Shown: positions 23,137 through 34,800 of the stretch, in pieces
How positions within the stretch are numbered: the stretch's first letter is position 1
Layout of the letters: each line of letters opens with the position of its first letter
From: Mortierella sp. BCC40632
Taxonomy: Eukaryota; Mortierellomycota; Mortierellomycetes; Mortierellales; Mortierellaceae
DNA length: 64,000 bases
NCBI GenBank assembly: GCA_011634665.1
Contig: WAEK01000010.1
Span: 1,081,001-1,145,000 of the forward strand
Direction of reading: 5' to 3'
Notes under the pieces: model-generated
The model's input: the letters and a program-made list of their open reading frames with translations, nothing else
Database searches by the model: none
What the model was told of the DNA's origin: nothing
Program-made: the position numbers and the translations under genes

Positions 23137-25737
23137 AAAATCTGTCATCATTGACGTTTCAATTACAATTCTGAAAAAAAAAAAGACGCAAAACTCATTC
23201 GAAAAGCTGTCGAGGTTTGCGGGCAAGCTATTGACTGAGGGTCATGTTAGAGATTAAGCGTCCTTTTCCGAATTTTTAGCTCAAGTATTGCCGACATCTC
23301 TCGTCTTTACCCGAACCCGAAATGTCCCTTGATCCTTTTCTCCTTGACCCTGAATTCTCAATTGCCCGAGTTAAGGTTTGTTTTTATCACAGGTGCATTC
23401 TGCAAGGAAAGTCTAAGTGTCAAGGCACAAAATCCATGTGGGCGATTGGTCAGAGCTGTTTTTCTCACACCGTCACTATGCTGCTCATGGTACAACAACA
23501 GCCTAAATTTGTTAGTTTGCAAGTGCTTCTCCTTAAACTCCAATCCGTAGACGGGATTGTTGCAACTGGATTGATGTATTAGGAATGCTTGTTGATCGAG
23601 AGAGAGATACAGGAGAGATACAGCACAAGTTCTTTGCATATAAGTCAGAGCCCCCCCCCGCACTCGTGGAGATGACCCACATAGCGGAACTATACTTTCC
23701 TGTAGCCTAGTCGACATGATGGTAAGGGTATTGATCTTCTCTTCAGTGTTCGACCATCTGGCAAAAGTCAGTCTTAGTATCTCGGGACTCTAACGCTTCG
23801 GTCTCCATTGCTCCAGGTTCGACTTGATGCTAAAATGTCCCGCAATAGAGATATCGGTGTAGCATTAGTCCCCCAGGAGAGAATGCTAAAAGTTTTACTA
23901 AGGGACTCAGGAAACTTCAGCTACAAGGTACAAAGACCTTGCTCGTATTGACAGGCACTGCTCTCACAGACAGCTTTATTGAAGCTGTCCAAAACGCATT
24001 TGTCGGCATGCTCTTCTACTAAGCTCCATTGCTCATTTCAAACTCGCAGAGAGATGCTTCCCCTTGCGCCAGGGCTGCCGTTTTCTTTAATGAAACTGGG
24101 CTAGTTGCGTTGAATTCCTCCTCGCTGTGCTTAACTACCAGCAATTGCCTCTATGATCCTGCAAGCAATCCTCAAGAGGCGTGTCATAGTTGTCCATTTC
24201 CATGACTCAGTAAGTGTGACAAGGGGGGGAAGGAGGAAAGCGGAGGGAAAGCTGACATATTCAAGGCGTTGACCATTCCATCCAAGCAATGAATGTGTCC
24301 ATTTCAGTAAAACAGAGTTACGATGAAATACTAGAGGGAAGAAAGTTAGCATCCCCTCTTTGAGATGCACCATAGCATCACTTGTGAATGGAAGAAAAAG
24401 GAATTGTTCTGAGCGGCCACATATTTTACACCATTGCCACTGCTATCTCTCTCTCTTTCTATCTCTCCGCTCCGCTCCGATCCGCATGGAGGGTGTCTGC
24501 CCATTCCCATTCCGGACCTAGAGAGACCGAGTCGGTTAAGTCAACAATGAGTTATGTTATTCCTTTCCATGAATGCCAGTGTTCTGTTGACGGAGAGGGA
24601 CAATTACTATAAATGCCCCTGCAGGCAGGCGCAACTGATCACGATGCAAGATGGGCAGGAAGAGGAGTGAGGCCCAGGATGAGAGAGACTCAGCCGATGG
24701 CAGTGGTGGTGCAAAACAAAGATGTGTGACCGAGTTCTCGTCACACACATTCTCTTTTGCTCCGTTTCTTTTCTGTCTCCCATCATCCTTCCTTTGGTGC
24801 TCCACAGCCCTATGTTGTCCAGTTGGTGGAGGGGGTCCTGAAAATGTAAACCCCAGAGTCAGTGGGATACCACCACCCCTTTCATTTATTTCACTTACCA
24901 ATTAGGTAGAAATGGAATTCATTTCCCTTCTCCTCACAGAAAGGTTGCTCTACATAGCAGATCTAGGTCGAAGACATTGTCAGATAGGAAGTTTAGATAC
25001 CACCAGGCAGTCCAAAGGAGGACTGATCGAGTACAAAGCTACATAAGAAACTCCTTTGAGTATACTATTGGTTTTTTGGTGTGAGTTCTAACCAAGAAAG
25101 CGCGACCTATCGATCCTTCGATCCTCAGAGATTCTAGACTTGACGCGCCAGGAAAGTTACCACAAGTGTTTGACTAGCTTGTAGCCACCAAGTGATCATT
25201 GCGACATTGCTTCTGGATGCTTTGATGCTTGCACTTCCTATCATACTGACAGAGAGTTGTCGCAATAGTAATCGAGGTTAGCACTTCGCCTGGGTCATTG
25301 GTATTTGGGTTAGGGCAGAAAGGGAGAGAGGGGATGAGGCAGAGAGAGAGAGGATGCAGCAGACAGGAATTGAGACTGATTTGGAGAGGGAAGGTGTGCA
25401 AGGCAAGGTAGAGGAGAGTCATTGAGAAGGGGAGGGAGGGAGAAGGTATATATATGGTGTATTTCACCCTTTCTTTTTTCTCATCATCGAACCCTACTCC
25501 AAGACTCTAAACCTACTAGAACACTCTCGACATTTACCTAGTATCATCGCAGAAGCTATTGTATGAACAAGAGCCCCAAGTATTCTCCACAAGAATTTAC
25601 AGAGCATACCCATGAGTTGATCAGCTTGACTTCTTGGTCGTATATAACTCATAAACTTGAATTTACACTTTGCACTTTTCTTTATCGTACCAAACAACTC
25701 AAGAACCTCCAACTTCAATCGGTTTCAAGAAGGGACA
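23137..25737. other. Long intergenic region, no gene seen
   Basis: 2.6 kb without a supported gene. Contains an A-rich 3' region after the transporter, a C run near 23650, and purine- or pyrimidine-rich stretches (24450-24480, 25320-25440). Short open frames lack family features. 25440-25737 probably holds the promoter of the cupredoxin gene. Confidence 0.5.
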
Positions 25738-26051
25738 ATGATTTCGCTTGTTCTTCGCACCTCAGCTCTCTTTCTGTTCTCGTTGCTCTTGCAACTGCAG
25801 CTGAGATACCCGTATCTCTGACGTGGGGCACGTTTTCTCCAAAAGACATCACCATAAAAGTTGGTGATACCATGAAATGGACAAATAAGGACCCGCTTCC
25901 TCATACAGCAACCTCAGAAGTAGCTGAATTTGATTCCGGCGTTTTGTTGCTCAAAGATACTTTCTCTCATGAATTCAAGCGCCCTGGATTATTTAAATAC
26001 CACTGCACAATGAACCAAATCACTATGTTTGGATCTATCAAAGTTGAGTAG
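25738..26051 (+). pseudogene. Small secreted cupredoxin-like protein, frame broken in the signal peptide
   Basis: ATG 25738 opens a good signal peptide, MISLVLRTSALFLFSLL. The mature domain (from about ALATAAEIPVS) lies in a different frame, so one base is missing or extra at about 25780-25795. The domain frame is itself open from ATG 25563, giving an alternative 162-residue product without an obvious signal peptide. The domain is plastocyanin-like: TIKVGDTMKWTNKD, LPHTATS (first His ligand) and FKYHCTMNQITMFG. The usual Cys-x2-His-x(n)-Met loop reads Cys-Thr-Met-Asn, so the second His ligand is Asn. Type 1 copper binding may be lost or altered. Role of intact relatives: small blue-copper or cell-wall-associated proteins. 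Confidence 0.65.
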
Positions 26052-27278
26052 AATAGTGTCCAGAGGATTTGAGAGGTAACAGTGAGCTCCTCTCCTACGC
26101 CATCAAAAAGAGAAATAAAGATTAGCAGATAAAAAAAAAATCAAGTAGTTTGTGGCGGTCAGGTGTTTACTTTTTTGGTCCTTCGATATTGGCTCTTCGA
26201 AAACGATAATACTGTAGATCGACTCTCTTTAACCCACTCATTTTGCCCAGCCTGTTCACGAAAGCTGATCATATCTTTTTTGCTCTCGATTGTTCTATCA
26301 TGCTTTAGTGCATCAAAGCACTTTAGTCGTTTTGTCGCTTAGACTGATTTCGGGTGAAACTACAAGCATATGGTGATTGTCTACGTAGAGCAAAGAACTT
26401 GGCCTGATGTGGTATAGATGAAATTGAGAACCCTCTCTCCCGATTGAGGGTAAAGAGAGGGCCTATCTATTCCTCCTACATCCCTTTGCAAAAAAGCAGC
26501 CTGTTATTTTTTCAAACAAAACCTACAACCCATTGTCAACTCGACACTCTTGCAACACCAAACCAACGACTCTTGCAACACCCCCGAAGAGATCTGTTGT
26601 ATTGCATCCTCGATCTCTTTTATTCGGGATTGCTAGAACTGAGAATGTGATTAAAGTAACAGTACCCCCTGGGTTTTATGTATGAGACTCGATGAGGAGC
26701 AATACATTGGGCTGAAGAATGTTCCTGAACGTTTATCCTTCGATAGCTGTTTAATCACGCTTCCATTTGGACTGGGTTAGCAACGGGTTCCCATAGTTCA
26801 CCTGTGGTCCAAGAGAGGGAAAGATAAAAATTTGTTGGAACAGATCAATCCTTAGACTCTGCATTGCACCAGCCTCTATTTCTTCTACCTCAATTGCCTG
26901 ATCCTTGAGCTGTAAAATGACGGCCTACAAAGGGACAGTCTCAGTCCATTAAACTGTCTTTGGCTTTTCTCTCTGCATCTACTGCACAGACGAGATATTA
27001 GCTAGCAAGTGTGAGTATCGTGAAGAGTTTAGCCCAGTGTCCAAGGGGCTAGGATCATCTACATGTGACCTTCTTTAACCGAGATTCCAGAAAAAAAATA
27101 TACCCCCTTTATGAATTCTGTTATCTACACTGTAGATTTGACTATCTTTTGAGGGAGAGCTAGAAAGAGAAATCGAGAGGAGGACGTATTGATGATGGGT
27201 GCTTTATGTAATTGGGAACTGGGGTCTTTTCAAATGTGAAGACGACGGAGGCTCCAACGGTATTATGAAACGAAGGAT
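26052..27278. other. Intergenic; left edge of the tandem accessory repeat
   Basis: No gene seen. The block at about 27030-27110 (containing GTCCAAGG.GC.AGGATCA and ending in an A run) resembles 36490-36580, marking the start of a repeated segment. Confidence 0.5.
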
Positions 27279-27689
27279 TTACGTCCAAACAGTGCTCTTG
27301 AAGTAGCTCTCGCACTCTTTGCTGGCTCTTTCCTGGAACTCGCTGCACGAAGGACCAACCGTATTCCAGCAACCTTGCCAATGGTAATTGCTCCAGTCCT
27401 TGCCAAACTCTTGGAACCCATAGGTGCCCCAATCTTGAACGCCAACGTTTCTGTTGAACCAGTTCACATTGGCAGAATAGCCATCCTTGTGGAAGCCGTA
27501 GTTTTGCACACCAGAGCCGAAAGTGTCATGATCTCTCATGAGCAACCCTTTGTCGCTGTGAATGCAAACTCCAACCTAGTGGCGCAAAAGTCCTGTCTTC
27601 TGCAATACAAAGGCAGTGGAATGCGATGCACTAGTTCCAAGGATGTACGCCTGGGCAAGCGCAAGGGCGGAGAGCAAGGTCTTGACCAT
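27279..27689 (-). pseudogene. Small secreted protein gene, copy 1, with in-frame TAG
   Basis: From ATG 27689 the frame gives a signal-peptide-like start MVKTLLSALALAQAYILG, hits TAG at 27578-27576 (codon 38), then stays open in the same frame to TGA at 27279. The downstream part is rich in Gly, Asn, Trp, Phe and Tyr (DTFGSGVQNYGFHKDGYS) with a few Cys. The product would be about 136 residues if the stop were bypassed. A 33-nt phase-0 GT-AG segment (GTATTG...CACTAG) covers the stop exactly and might be a mini-intron, but that would be unusually short. Function unknown. A second copy sits at 36789-37139. Confidence 0.5.
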
Positions 27690-28859
27690 CTCGATTCGAT
27701 TTCCTATGACGAGTTAAACCCGTTGATGTTAATATTGTTGTATGAAGCAGGCAACAATGGAGAAAATGATTGAGCAGGGGTCTCTTGTTTGTTGGTAGGG
27801 TATGAGTGAAGGGTCAGGCCACTCTCCATCGCAAGGATATAGGTGGGTGGAGAGAGAGAGAATGAGAATGAGAGAGAGAGAGAGAGTAGTGCGTATTTGC
27901 GAAGTTGTCCTCTTTTCAGGCCCAGTGTAAGGAAACAGTCAAGCAGGTCATCTTTGGGCTCGTGATCTGTATTTGAGAGAGAACACGTCCAGCTACCAGG
28001 AACCACTCTTACTAACTGAGGAGACCTACACCGCACCAAACCAGAGTCTCGGGCGACAATATGAGATGGTCTACACATACCTGGTTTAAAGCTTGAGACC
28101 TTGAGATAGAGACTGGAAGAAGTTTTGGTTTGAGATGATATGTTGGATCCATGGATGGGATATCCCTACTATTTATATTCATTTTGGGGTACCAACGCAG
28201 GAACTACCCGAATATGGGTTCTTGCAATAGACTAGATATATCATCCTCACCAGGCCCAGGATGCCAGACACTTCACTTGAAGAGTATACTGAAAGCCAAC
28301 CGATTGCCTGTAGACTGACACATTCCTAGAGCGACTGCACTACAACTGCAAAAATTTTTAGGCTAGCTGCATACATTCTTAGTGATACGTACGTCCACAT
28401 CTCAATGGATACGTCAAATAGAATGTGGTTGTTGGCCCTCATGTGCCTCTGTTTTGCCTCCAACTAGTCCCCTTTTGCTCTCAAGGTTCCCACTGACATG
28501 TATGTCATCGCAGCGTTAGAATCCCGCCTCTATCACTGTCCGTGCTCATACTCCCGTTTTCACCGTAGACTATCTTCCCACGTACTTTCTTTCTTTTCTT
28601 TCTTTCTTTTCTTTCTTTCTTTTCTTTCTTTCTTTCTTTCAGAGCCTGGCAGCATAGCAGCACAGCAGCTGGTAAACCAATATCACATCTCCCACTGTCT
28701 GCTACAAAGGCAAAACAAAAGTCTGGCTGCTGCAGACGAAAAGTTATGCATGGCTAGAGAGTGTTGACCCAATTTCCAACCAATTGAGAGTCTCAGTCAC
28801 CCTATCCTTTGTGACATTAACCATTAGCTTGGGTTAAGACAATGACCCACCGGCTTGGG
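27690..28859. repeat. Repeat unit 1 of the accessory tandem array, including (CTTT)n
   Basis: Upstream DNA of the copy 1 gene is shared with 37140-37260. The block at about 28260-28390 resembles 37550-37720. The marker CAGAGCCTGGCAGCATAGCAG at about 28640-28660 recurs near 35057 and 37902. A CTTT-type microsatellite lies at about 28589-28640. No gene seen. Confidence 0.55.
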
Positions 28860-30489
28860 TTAGGTTAGACTCGACTGAATGCGGCGTTGCAACATTTGAT
28901 TCAATTGAAGTGGCATTGAAAGTGGCCGGTTTGCTCCTTGTTCATTTCGGTTGGAGATACGGATGAGCATCCGAGCCGTTGCTCGTACCTTGGTACCATC
29001 ATTTGCAAACCAACTCTCTGCCTCTGTTGCCATTCTTTCATTCACAAATGTGGCCTCGAGAGATTTGAGATCGCCTAAACAACAGAGGGATCCCTCTCTT
29101 TCGTCCTCCTAGCTAGCTCCTCTTGCACTGTCTTCTTTATCTCTGCGCCCAAAGCACGTTTGTTCATTGAATTATCGTCGATGTCACAAAATTGTGGCAA
29201 CGGTGCGCTCTTTTCCCATTTCTATCACTTGTGGGATACACGGGCTGCCATTCTCAAGCATCCACCGATCCACCTCCTCCAAGTGTGTCTGATATTGGCT
29301 TTGGAAGAACTATCGTTACGTGGAAGTGGTGACACAGTGTCGAGGTTCACACTCGAGACCACGCACAAGGTCTATGTCTTACCTCTGGAAACCATTCCTT
29401 TTGATGCTGCTCTGTATCTATTCGCAGTTGCTTTGAATAAAGTAGTTATGCATCCAAAGATTGAGTGACAGACGTTGAGTCTGGCGGCAGGCTCACAAGG
29501 CTAAAGTGTATCCACGCACTTCCTGTCGGAAGGTTGCTCCAAACGTAAAGATTTGGTCTATAGAGACCGATATCAAGCTAGTGAAGCCGCTCCGTGAAGA
29601 GTTGTTAGGTCGTGTATCCATTTGCATGCCTCATAAATGAAATAGAGATACCTTTGCATTTCTTAATGGCTCGATCAAAGCGCTCGATTAAGGAATCAAG
29701 CATGACGAGGGGTTAGTATTATCAAGCAACCTATATTCGCATAATAGGATGGCATGATTGTGTATATTTACTGACTGCGAGTGCTATCAACGCTAGCACA
29801 TCGATTTCTTGTGAGAGTAAAGACCTGGTAGTCGTGATACATTAGAGAATAGGTACTTCGGAGGGTATACCTCTCGTGAGTTTGGCACCACTCTTTAAGT
29901 TTGGGGGTAGTGTAGGAACGATTGGGTACCTCTAAAAAACACATATCCGTCCCATCGCAGCCGTAGATGACTTCAGGATCATGTTTTGAGCGTATCTCAG
30001 TTATCCTTGCCTCAATTTCTTTTAGGTTATCAGACTCTCTTCTTTCTTGAATCCGAGGCTTGCGGGAGGTGCCAAGTCTGCCGTAGCTTGAAGTCGATGA
30101 CAGTTGACAATGCCATTACCCTTCTGTGCCTTGGCTAACCACTCATAGACCACCCATCCAACCAAAGATCGAACCAACGAAGGCAGATCACAGGAAGGGG
30201 CACACATGTTGCCTCGGCCCATAGAACACATCATATTTAATTTTGACAAAGCTATTGTCCAAGTACTGTTTTTAAAAAAGATACTCTCTGGAATTGTATA
30301 CTACTTGAAGAAGTGGGGAGTAGCCAAAGGATATCAGCCTTTGAGGGTCACTAACTCTCTTCAGCAGCGAGAGAAGGGTATTTCTTCTTTAGTGTTGGAT
30401 GGAGCTCATCGAGATACATCAACATTTCCGCCAGAAGAGGAGTTTCAAAGTAAAATATATCGACTTTCATAAGCTGGTGAAAGCGAATA
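28860..30489 (-). pseudogene. DDE transposase relic, Harbinger-type by motif order
   Basis: On the minus strand a coherent open stretch at about 30029-29776 encodes NLKEIEARITEIRSKHDPEV, then GCDGTDMCFLEVPNRSY, then RYTLRSTYSLMYHDYQVF. This matches the layout of the DDE_4 superfamily around the first Asp and the Tyr/Ser...Asp block. N-terminal parts (MKVDIFYFETPLLAEMLMYL) lie at about 30480-30370 in another frame. Frames break repeatedly. The relic is cut at 30489 by the DIRS element, and its presumed upstream part resumes at 34801. Remaining sequence to 28860 has only short fragments. Confidence 0.4.
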
Positions 30490-30531
30490 TGCAGGACTAA
30501 GACGACAAAGGAAGTCTTATGTCCATTATCC

Positions 30532-30659
30532 GAGCCAGCGACCCCTTTACTGTGTAATCCTTCTTTCATTTATTTCCACTCGAGATACAGATAAAATAAA
30601 GAAAATACTAGCTAGATAACCCTCTCTCCTTGGCTGACTCTGAACCCCATCTTTCTTTC
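30532..30659. repeat. DIRS element 1, terminal inverted repeat (left in window)
   Basis: Begins GAGCCAGCGACCCCTTTACT and is the reverse complement of 34661..34788. Confidence 0.92.
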
Positions 30660-30698
30660 GCGAGTATGGTGAACAGATAAAAGGGAGGAGAGGGTGGG

Positions 30699-30797
30699 AC
30701 AGTAAAGGGGTCGCTGGCTCGGATAATGGACATAAGACTTCCTTTGTCGTCTTAGTCCTGCATTATCCTTCATAGAGCCAGCGACCCCTTTACTGTG
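30699..30797. repeat. DIRS element 1, internal complementary region
   Basis: First part is the reverse complement of the left outer end (30490 to about 30555). Second part is the reverse complement of the right outer end (about 34767-34800). The two meet at TGCA/TTATCC near 30761. In DIRS elements this region templates the circular intermediate. Confidence 0.9.
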
Positions 30798-30809
30798 CAT
30801 TCAGAGTAA

Positions 30810-31616
30810 TCAGCCCAATACCATTTTCGTAAAGTTTGATTTCGTCTTGCTTGACATACGATAAAACTTGGAGAACATCGCTGAAGAAGACCAATTGCCT
30901 TGAGTGACAATGTCGTTGATGTCAGCTCCTTTCCTTGCCGCTTGTGTAGATCCTGCGGCTCTGGCCTTTGGTACCCCTTGCTCCTGGTGGTAATTGTAGC
31001 TTTTTGACATGACCGCCTTGATGTGTTTTCCGATGCGCTGTGCTGAAACACCCATCTCGTGATACTTGACGTGTCGTACCAGTGGATTGTACATTAAGGA
31101 GGGCTGGGTCGGATGCGGAACTGATAGGCGGTCCTTTGTGAACCGTGACACATAAGCCTTGAACGTCTTGACTGGACAAAGGGCGGGATCCGATTGCAGC
31201 GCTTTAAGGATCACATATTTGTTTTTGTGAATTCCGTTTGACTTTTCTTTGGGACGAAGGACGAGCAGTTTCACAAACGTGTTCTCTATTTGGCACTCAT
31301 CCAGATCAATACGCTCGATGTCGCTAGGGCGGAGGAATGCGCACATACCCAGTGACCAACATAATTTCTGTGCGAGGATCTCTGCTGATACATTTTTGTT
31401 TGGCGGTAGTGACCGAAAATAATCCAAGATCGGCGTAATGTCTAAGTCCATCTCCTTGTTTGAATCCACTTCGTTTGCGCGTAAAACTTGGAAGAAGCTG
31501 GAGAAGTAGCTGTCCTGTTGGAAAAGTGAGGTGTCTTCATAGAGTCCCGTGAGCTGGGCTCGATAGGCTGATATTGTAGTCGCTTTCCATCCTTTTGGTG
31601 GTGTGTCCCCAAGCAA
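30810..31616 (-). CDS. DIRS tyrosine recombinase (integrase) ORF
   Basis: 268-residue open frame ending next to the internal complementary region, where the recombinase sits in DIRS elements. Box A arginine is R96 in MCAFLRPSDIERID. The second box is KARAAGSTQAARKGADI, then GNWSSSAMFSKFYR with the nucleophile Tyr at about residue 252. The enzyme would insert the circular DNA copy without target duplication. The frame is uninterrupted, unlike the other ORFs of the element. The true N-terminus may lie upstream across a frameshift at about 31616-31760. As in many DIRS recombinases, the His of the H-x-x-R box is not evident. Confidence 0.8.
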   Translation of the reverse strand: MLGDTPPKGWKATTISAYRAQLTGLYEDTSLFQQDSYFSSFFQVLRANEVDSNKEMDLDITPILDYFRSLPPNKNVSAEILAQKLCWSLGMCAFLRPSDIERIDLDECQIENTFVKLLVLRPKEKSNGIHKNKYVILKALQSDPALCPVKTFKAYVSRFTKDRLSVPHPTQPSLMYNPLVRHVKYHEMGVSAQRIGKHIKAVMSKSYNYHQEQGVPKARAAGSTQAARKGADINDIVTQGNWSSSAMFSKFYRMSSKTKSNFTKMVLG

Positions 31617-31776
31617 GAAAATTGAGGACCATCGCTGGGTTGGGAAGTGTGGGGTCTACACTCTTATCCTCACACCATTGTATGAACGACTTCTGAATAT
31701 GACTGTAACGTTTGCGTTTGAGCCTTTCCGTCTCCGCGTCTCTCAGAATGTTGACTACGGAGTTGTCGTATCCTTT

Positions 31777-33640
31777 TCATTGACAGGGTCTTGCGCCGTT
31801 TATGTTCCATGCGATCAAGGACCAAGCTGGGTTCTTCTCTAGGATCCCGGGGTCTTTTTGAAGGCGTCCTGAACGGCGGAGCGATGTAGATGAATTGGTG
31901 GTTCTGATGTCATCATCTTCATTGTTGGATACCAGATGGCGCCTGTCCAGTTCGGAGTTATCAATGTCGCTTTCAGGCCCTCCTTCTGAATCCTCGCTAG
32001 AATCAGCGGGATCAAATTCCATGGAGGACAGACATAGAGTCTGCCTTGTCCTTTCCATTCCTGTTGCATGGCGTCCTGTGCCACTGCTTCCTTCTCGAAT
32101 TTCCATGACATGTAGTTCTTCAGCTTTGCGTTGTGTTTCGAGGCGAAGAGATCTATGTGGTGGGGTCCCCACTTGTCGTCCAGTGTCTGGAATGCTTCGG
32201 GACTGATACTCCATTCTAGTTGCTTCTGCAATTGTCGACTGGGTGGATCGGCAGGGTTGAGTAATGAGGGGACGAATGCTGTGGAGATTGTGGTTCCCGT
32301 CGCCAAGCAATGAGACCAAATCCTGTCTGCTAGCTTCATCAGCTCTGGTGATCTCGTCCCTCCAAACTTGTTCACGTATGCAATAGTCGTTGTTGTTGTC
32401 GCAATAAATCATTAATCTCTTCCCTTGGAATTGAGGGTGTGCCACTGTGTACCAAATCACCATTAACTCTTTCAAGTTGATGTGAGTCTCCATCAGCTGT
32501 CTGTCCCATAATCCTGAGATGGTTTTCTGTCCATGGACGATCCCCCATCCCGTATCCGAGGCATCGGTGTAGATCTCCGCTTGGGGAGGTTGTTGGATCC
32601 AAGTGAGGCCGTTCCACGATTGTAAGCCTTCTATCCACCATTGAAGGTCCTCCAGAGCTGGTGTCGTCAATGAAACATATTCCGTCCATGAAGTCCCCCG
32701 TTGAAGGGCTTCGTTCTTCACTTGTACCAGGGGTTTGCGTCTTGAGTCTGGCAGGCAGAACTGCTGCCGTCATTGCGAGTGCTTTCCCCGATGAAGGACG
32801 AGAGGGCTCTCAGCGTCATCTTGCCCTTCTTGATCATCTTGGAAGCTTCTCTTCTGATGTCGCGGATCTTGTCTTTTGGCACTGAAAGTGTCATCTTCTG
32901 GGAGTCGATCTGGAATCCCAGATGTGATATCGACTGTGTGGGCTCCAGATGAGACTTGCTTTCCTTTACTAGGAATCCGAGCGACTTCAACTTGTCGAGA
33001 ACTTGTTTTGTTGCTAGTAAGGACTGTTCCCTGTTCCTGGCTACTATCAATAGATCGTCTAAGTACGCTGCGATCCTTATTCCCTTGCGCCGAGCCCATC
33101 TGAGGATCGGTTTGAGGACCTTCGTAAAGACGAAGGGCGCCAATGAGAGACCGAAGGGTAGTACGCGGAACTGGTACTGTTTCCCTTTCCAGTGGAATTG
33201 TAGGTGTTTCCTGGAAGACTCGTGGATGAGAACGTGGAGGAATGCATCCTGGAGATCTACACTGGTCATGTAGTCTCCCTTGTTTATCATATTGCAAACT
33301 ACCTTGATCGTCTCCATTTTGAAATGTTTCTTCGGTACATACTGATTTAAGGGACGTAGGTTTAGAACAGGCCTCAAGTCTCCCGTTTTCTTTGGGATCG
33401 TAAAAAGTCGGCTCGTAAAGCCATCTTCGGTAGCTTCCTCTATTGCGCGTTTTTCGAGAAGAGCGAGGATTTCCTTCTCTATTGTTTCCGTCTCTTTGGT
33501 CGATCGGGGATGGTGGTGTCTGGGATGGGGACTGTCTGGCGGGAGAGAAGTGAACGGGATTCTGAATCCATCTTCGATAGTCCGACGAATCCAGTCTTCG
33601 TCGGTGAGTCGTCTCCACGCTGCTTGGAACCGATGTAGTC
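31777..33640 (-). pseudogene. DIRS reverse transcriptase, RNase H and methyltransferase-like region, frameshifted
   Basis: RT in frame 33377..32718, with upstream in-frame coding to about 33640: PKKHFKMETIKVV, TSVDLQDAFLHV, the catalytic YLDDLLIVA, and HLGFQID. RNase H follows in two other frames: AEIYTDASDTGWG with Asp, INLKELMVIWY with Glu, IYCDNNN with Asp. Then comes the DIRS methyltransferase-like segment (HHIDLFASKHNAKLKNY, PPWNLIPLILARIQKEG). Frame changes near 32757, 32706 and 32395 make this copy non-functional. The RT start overlaps the end of Gag in another frame, as usual for DIRS. Confidence 0.85.
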
Positions 33641-34690
33641 GTCCCCTACTGGCGTCCTCGGCCCCGACCGCGTCCCCCTTGGGTTCGAGGCTTGCTGAAA
33701 AGACTGGCTGCTGCTGTCGCTGTTTGGAGTTTGATAAGAGTTCGAGTTCGATTGGCTCTGTTTCTCATTGTTGTTGCCTTCTGTGTGCCGCTGTTGGTTA
33801 CCCTGGAAATTGTGGTTCCCATGATTTTTGTAGCCGCCTCTGCCCCTGCCCCTTCCGTTACCTCTGTCACCCTGTCCTGTCGCATTCTTGAGTGACTTGG
33901 TGAACTTTTGTTGATCGATAATCTCCTGGTGAGAAATGATTGGGGTCTTCCCGTTGGGGTCAGTAGGGGGAATGATATTCTTGTCTCTGCAAATGGCCTG
34001 CGTACGAAGATGGCCCATCTCAGTGCTGATTGCTGCGAGATTGTAACGAATGGTGTCCAGAGTCTCAATGATGTTAGCCATGACCGGATCGTCCTGATCT
34101 GTTGCAGGTGAGGAAAGGATAGCATGGACTGTGGCGTCAATTGGTCTGGTGAGGTGGGCCAATTTTGTTTGGAGAGTAGCGAACTCTTGATCTCTTCTCT
34201 GTAAGTGTTTGGAAGTGTTGAGGTGAGTAGGGAGGACTGGAGCCGTGTACTCAATCCCACGCACTCTCGGGAAGTGCTTGATGTCGGTGTAGCCATCGTC
34301 TTCATCCCACTTAGGATGGTCGTGAAACTTAAGCCGGTTTTGAAGCTAGGCAGGTATTCCTCGAGCTGATCGTAAGGTTCGAGGATTGGAACAGATGGGT
34401 TGACTGTGAGGTAAGGGTCTTTATGTTGATCCGTTGATGGAGTGATCCCTGCCTGTCGAAGAGCTGGGGCAAGGACCGCCACCAATGCTTGGATGTCCTC
34501 GTTGGTGAGGGGTGGAAGGGAGGAGTTGTGGAAGGGGATTCTGCGCAGGTTGGATGGGGTTACCATCCGATGATTGTTGAGTAGGGTTACCACTCTGGGA
34601 AGAATACGGTGTAGGTAAGTCATTGATCATATTTGCTCGAGCGGACGTGTTCCTGCGAGAGAAAGAAAGATGGGGTTCAGAGTCAGCCAA
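33479..34690 (-). pseudogene. DIRS Gag-like ORF, frameshifted
   Basis: Three frames cover one Gag-like protein: start near 34690 (MADSEPHLSFSRRNTSARAN), middle part with LPPLTNEDIQALVAVLAP and EPYDQLEEYLPSF, then 34264 to 33479 with helical segments and an RNA-binding-like GNGRGRGRGGYKNHGN tract followed by a Gln/Asn/Ser-rich tail. At least two frameshifts (about 34530 and 34330). Similar layout to the Gag of DIRS element 2 (Asn/Gln-rich end). Confidence 0.7.
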
Positions 34691-34788
34691 GGAGAGAGGG
34701 TTATCTAGCTAGTATTTTCTTTATTTTATCTGTATCTCGAGTGGAAATAAATGAAAGAAGGATTACACAGTAAAGGGGTCGCTGGCTC
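34661..34788. repeat. DIRS element 1, terminal inverted repeat (right in window)
   Basis: Reverse complement of 30532..30659. The element ends shortly after, at 34800 (...GAAGGATAA). Confidence 0.92.
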
Positions 34789-34800
34789 TATGAAGGATAA

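Larger units (their letters stand above)
30490..34800 (-). mobile_element. DIRS-type tyrosine-recombinase retrotransposon (4.3 kb), gene order on minus strand
   Basis: Reading the minus strand: Gag region, RT, RNase H, methyltransferase-like region, tyrosine recombinase, then an internal complementary region. Inverted terminal repeats of about 128 bp lie at 30532..30659 and 34661..34788, each with a short unique extension at the outer side. The internal region 30699..30797 is the junction of the reverse complements of both outer extensions, the defining DIRS feature. No LTRs or target duplication are seen. Several frameshifts in Gag, RT and RNase H indicate an inactive copy, although the ends are intact. 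Confidence 0.92.

Noticed and set aside
29160..29468. 102-codon plus-strand frame
   Set aside because: Lies antisense to the transposase relic region and shows no family features.
32770..33618. 282-codon minus-strand frame over the DIRS 1 RT
   Set aside because: Does not encode the RT motifs. The real RT frame is 32718-33377 and its upstream extension.
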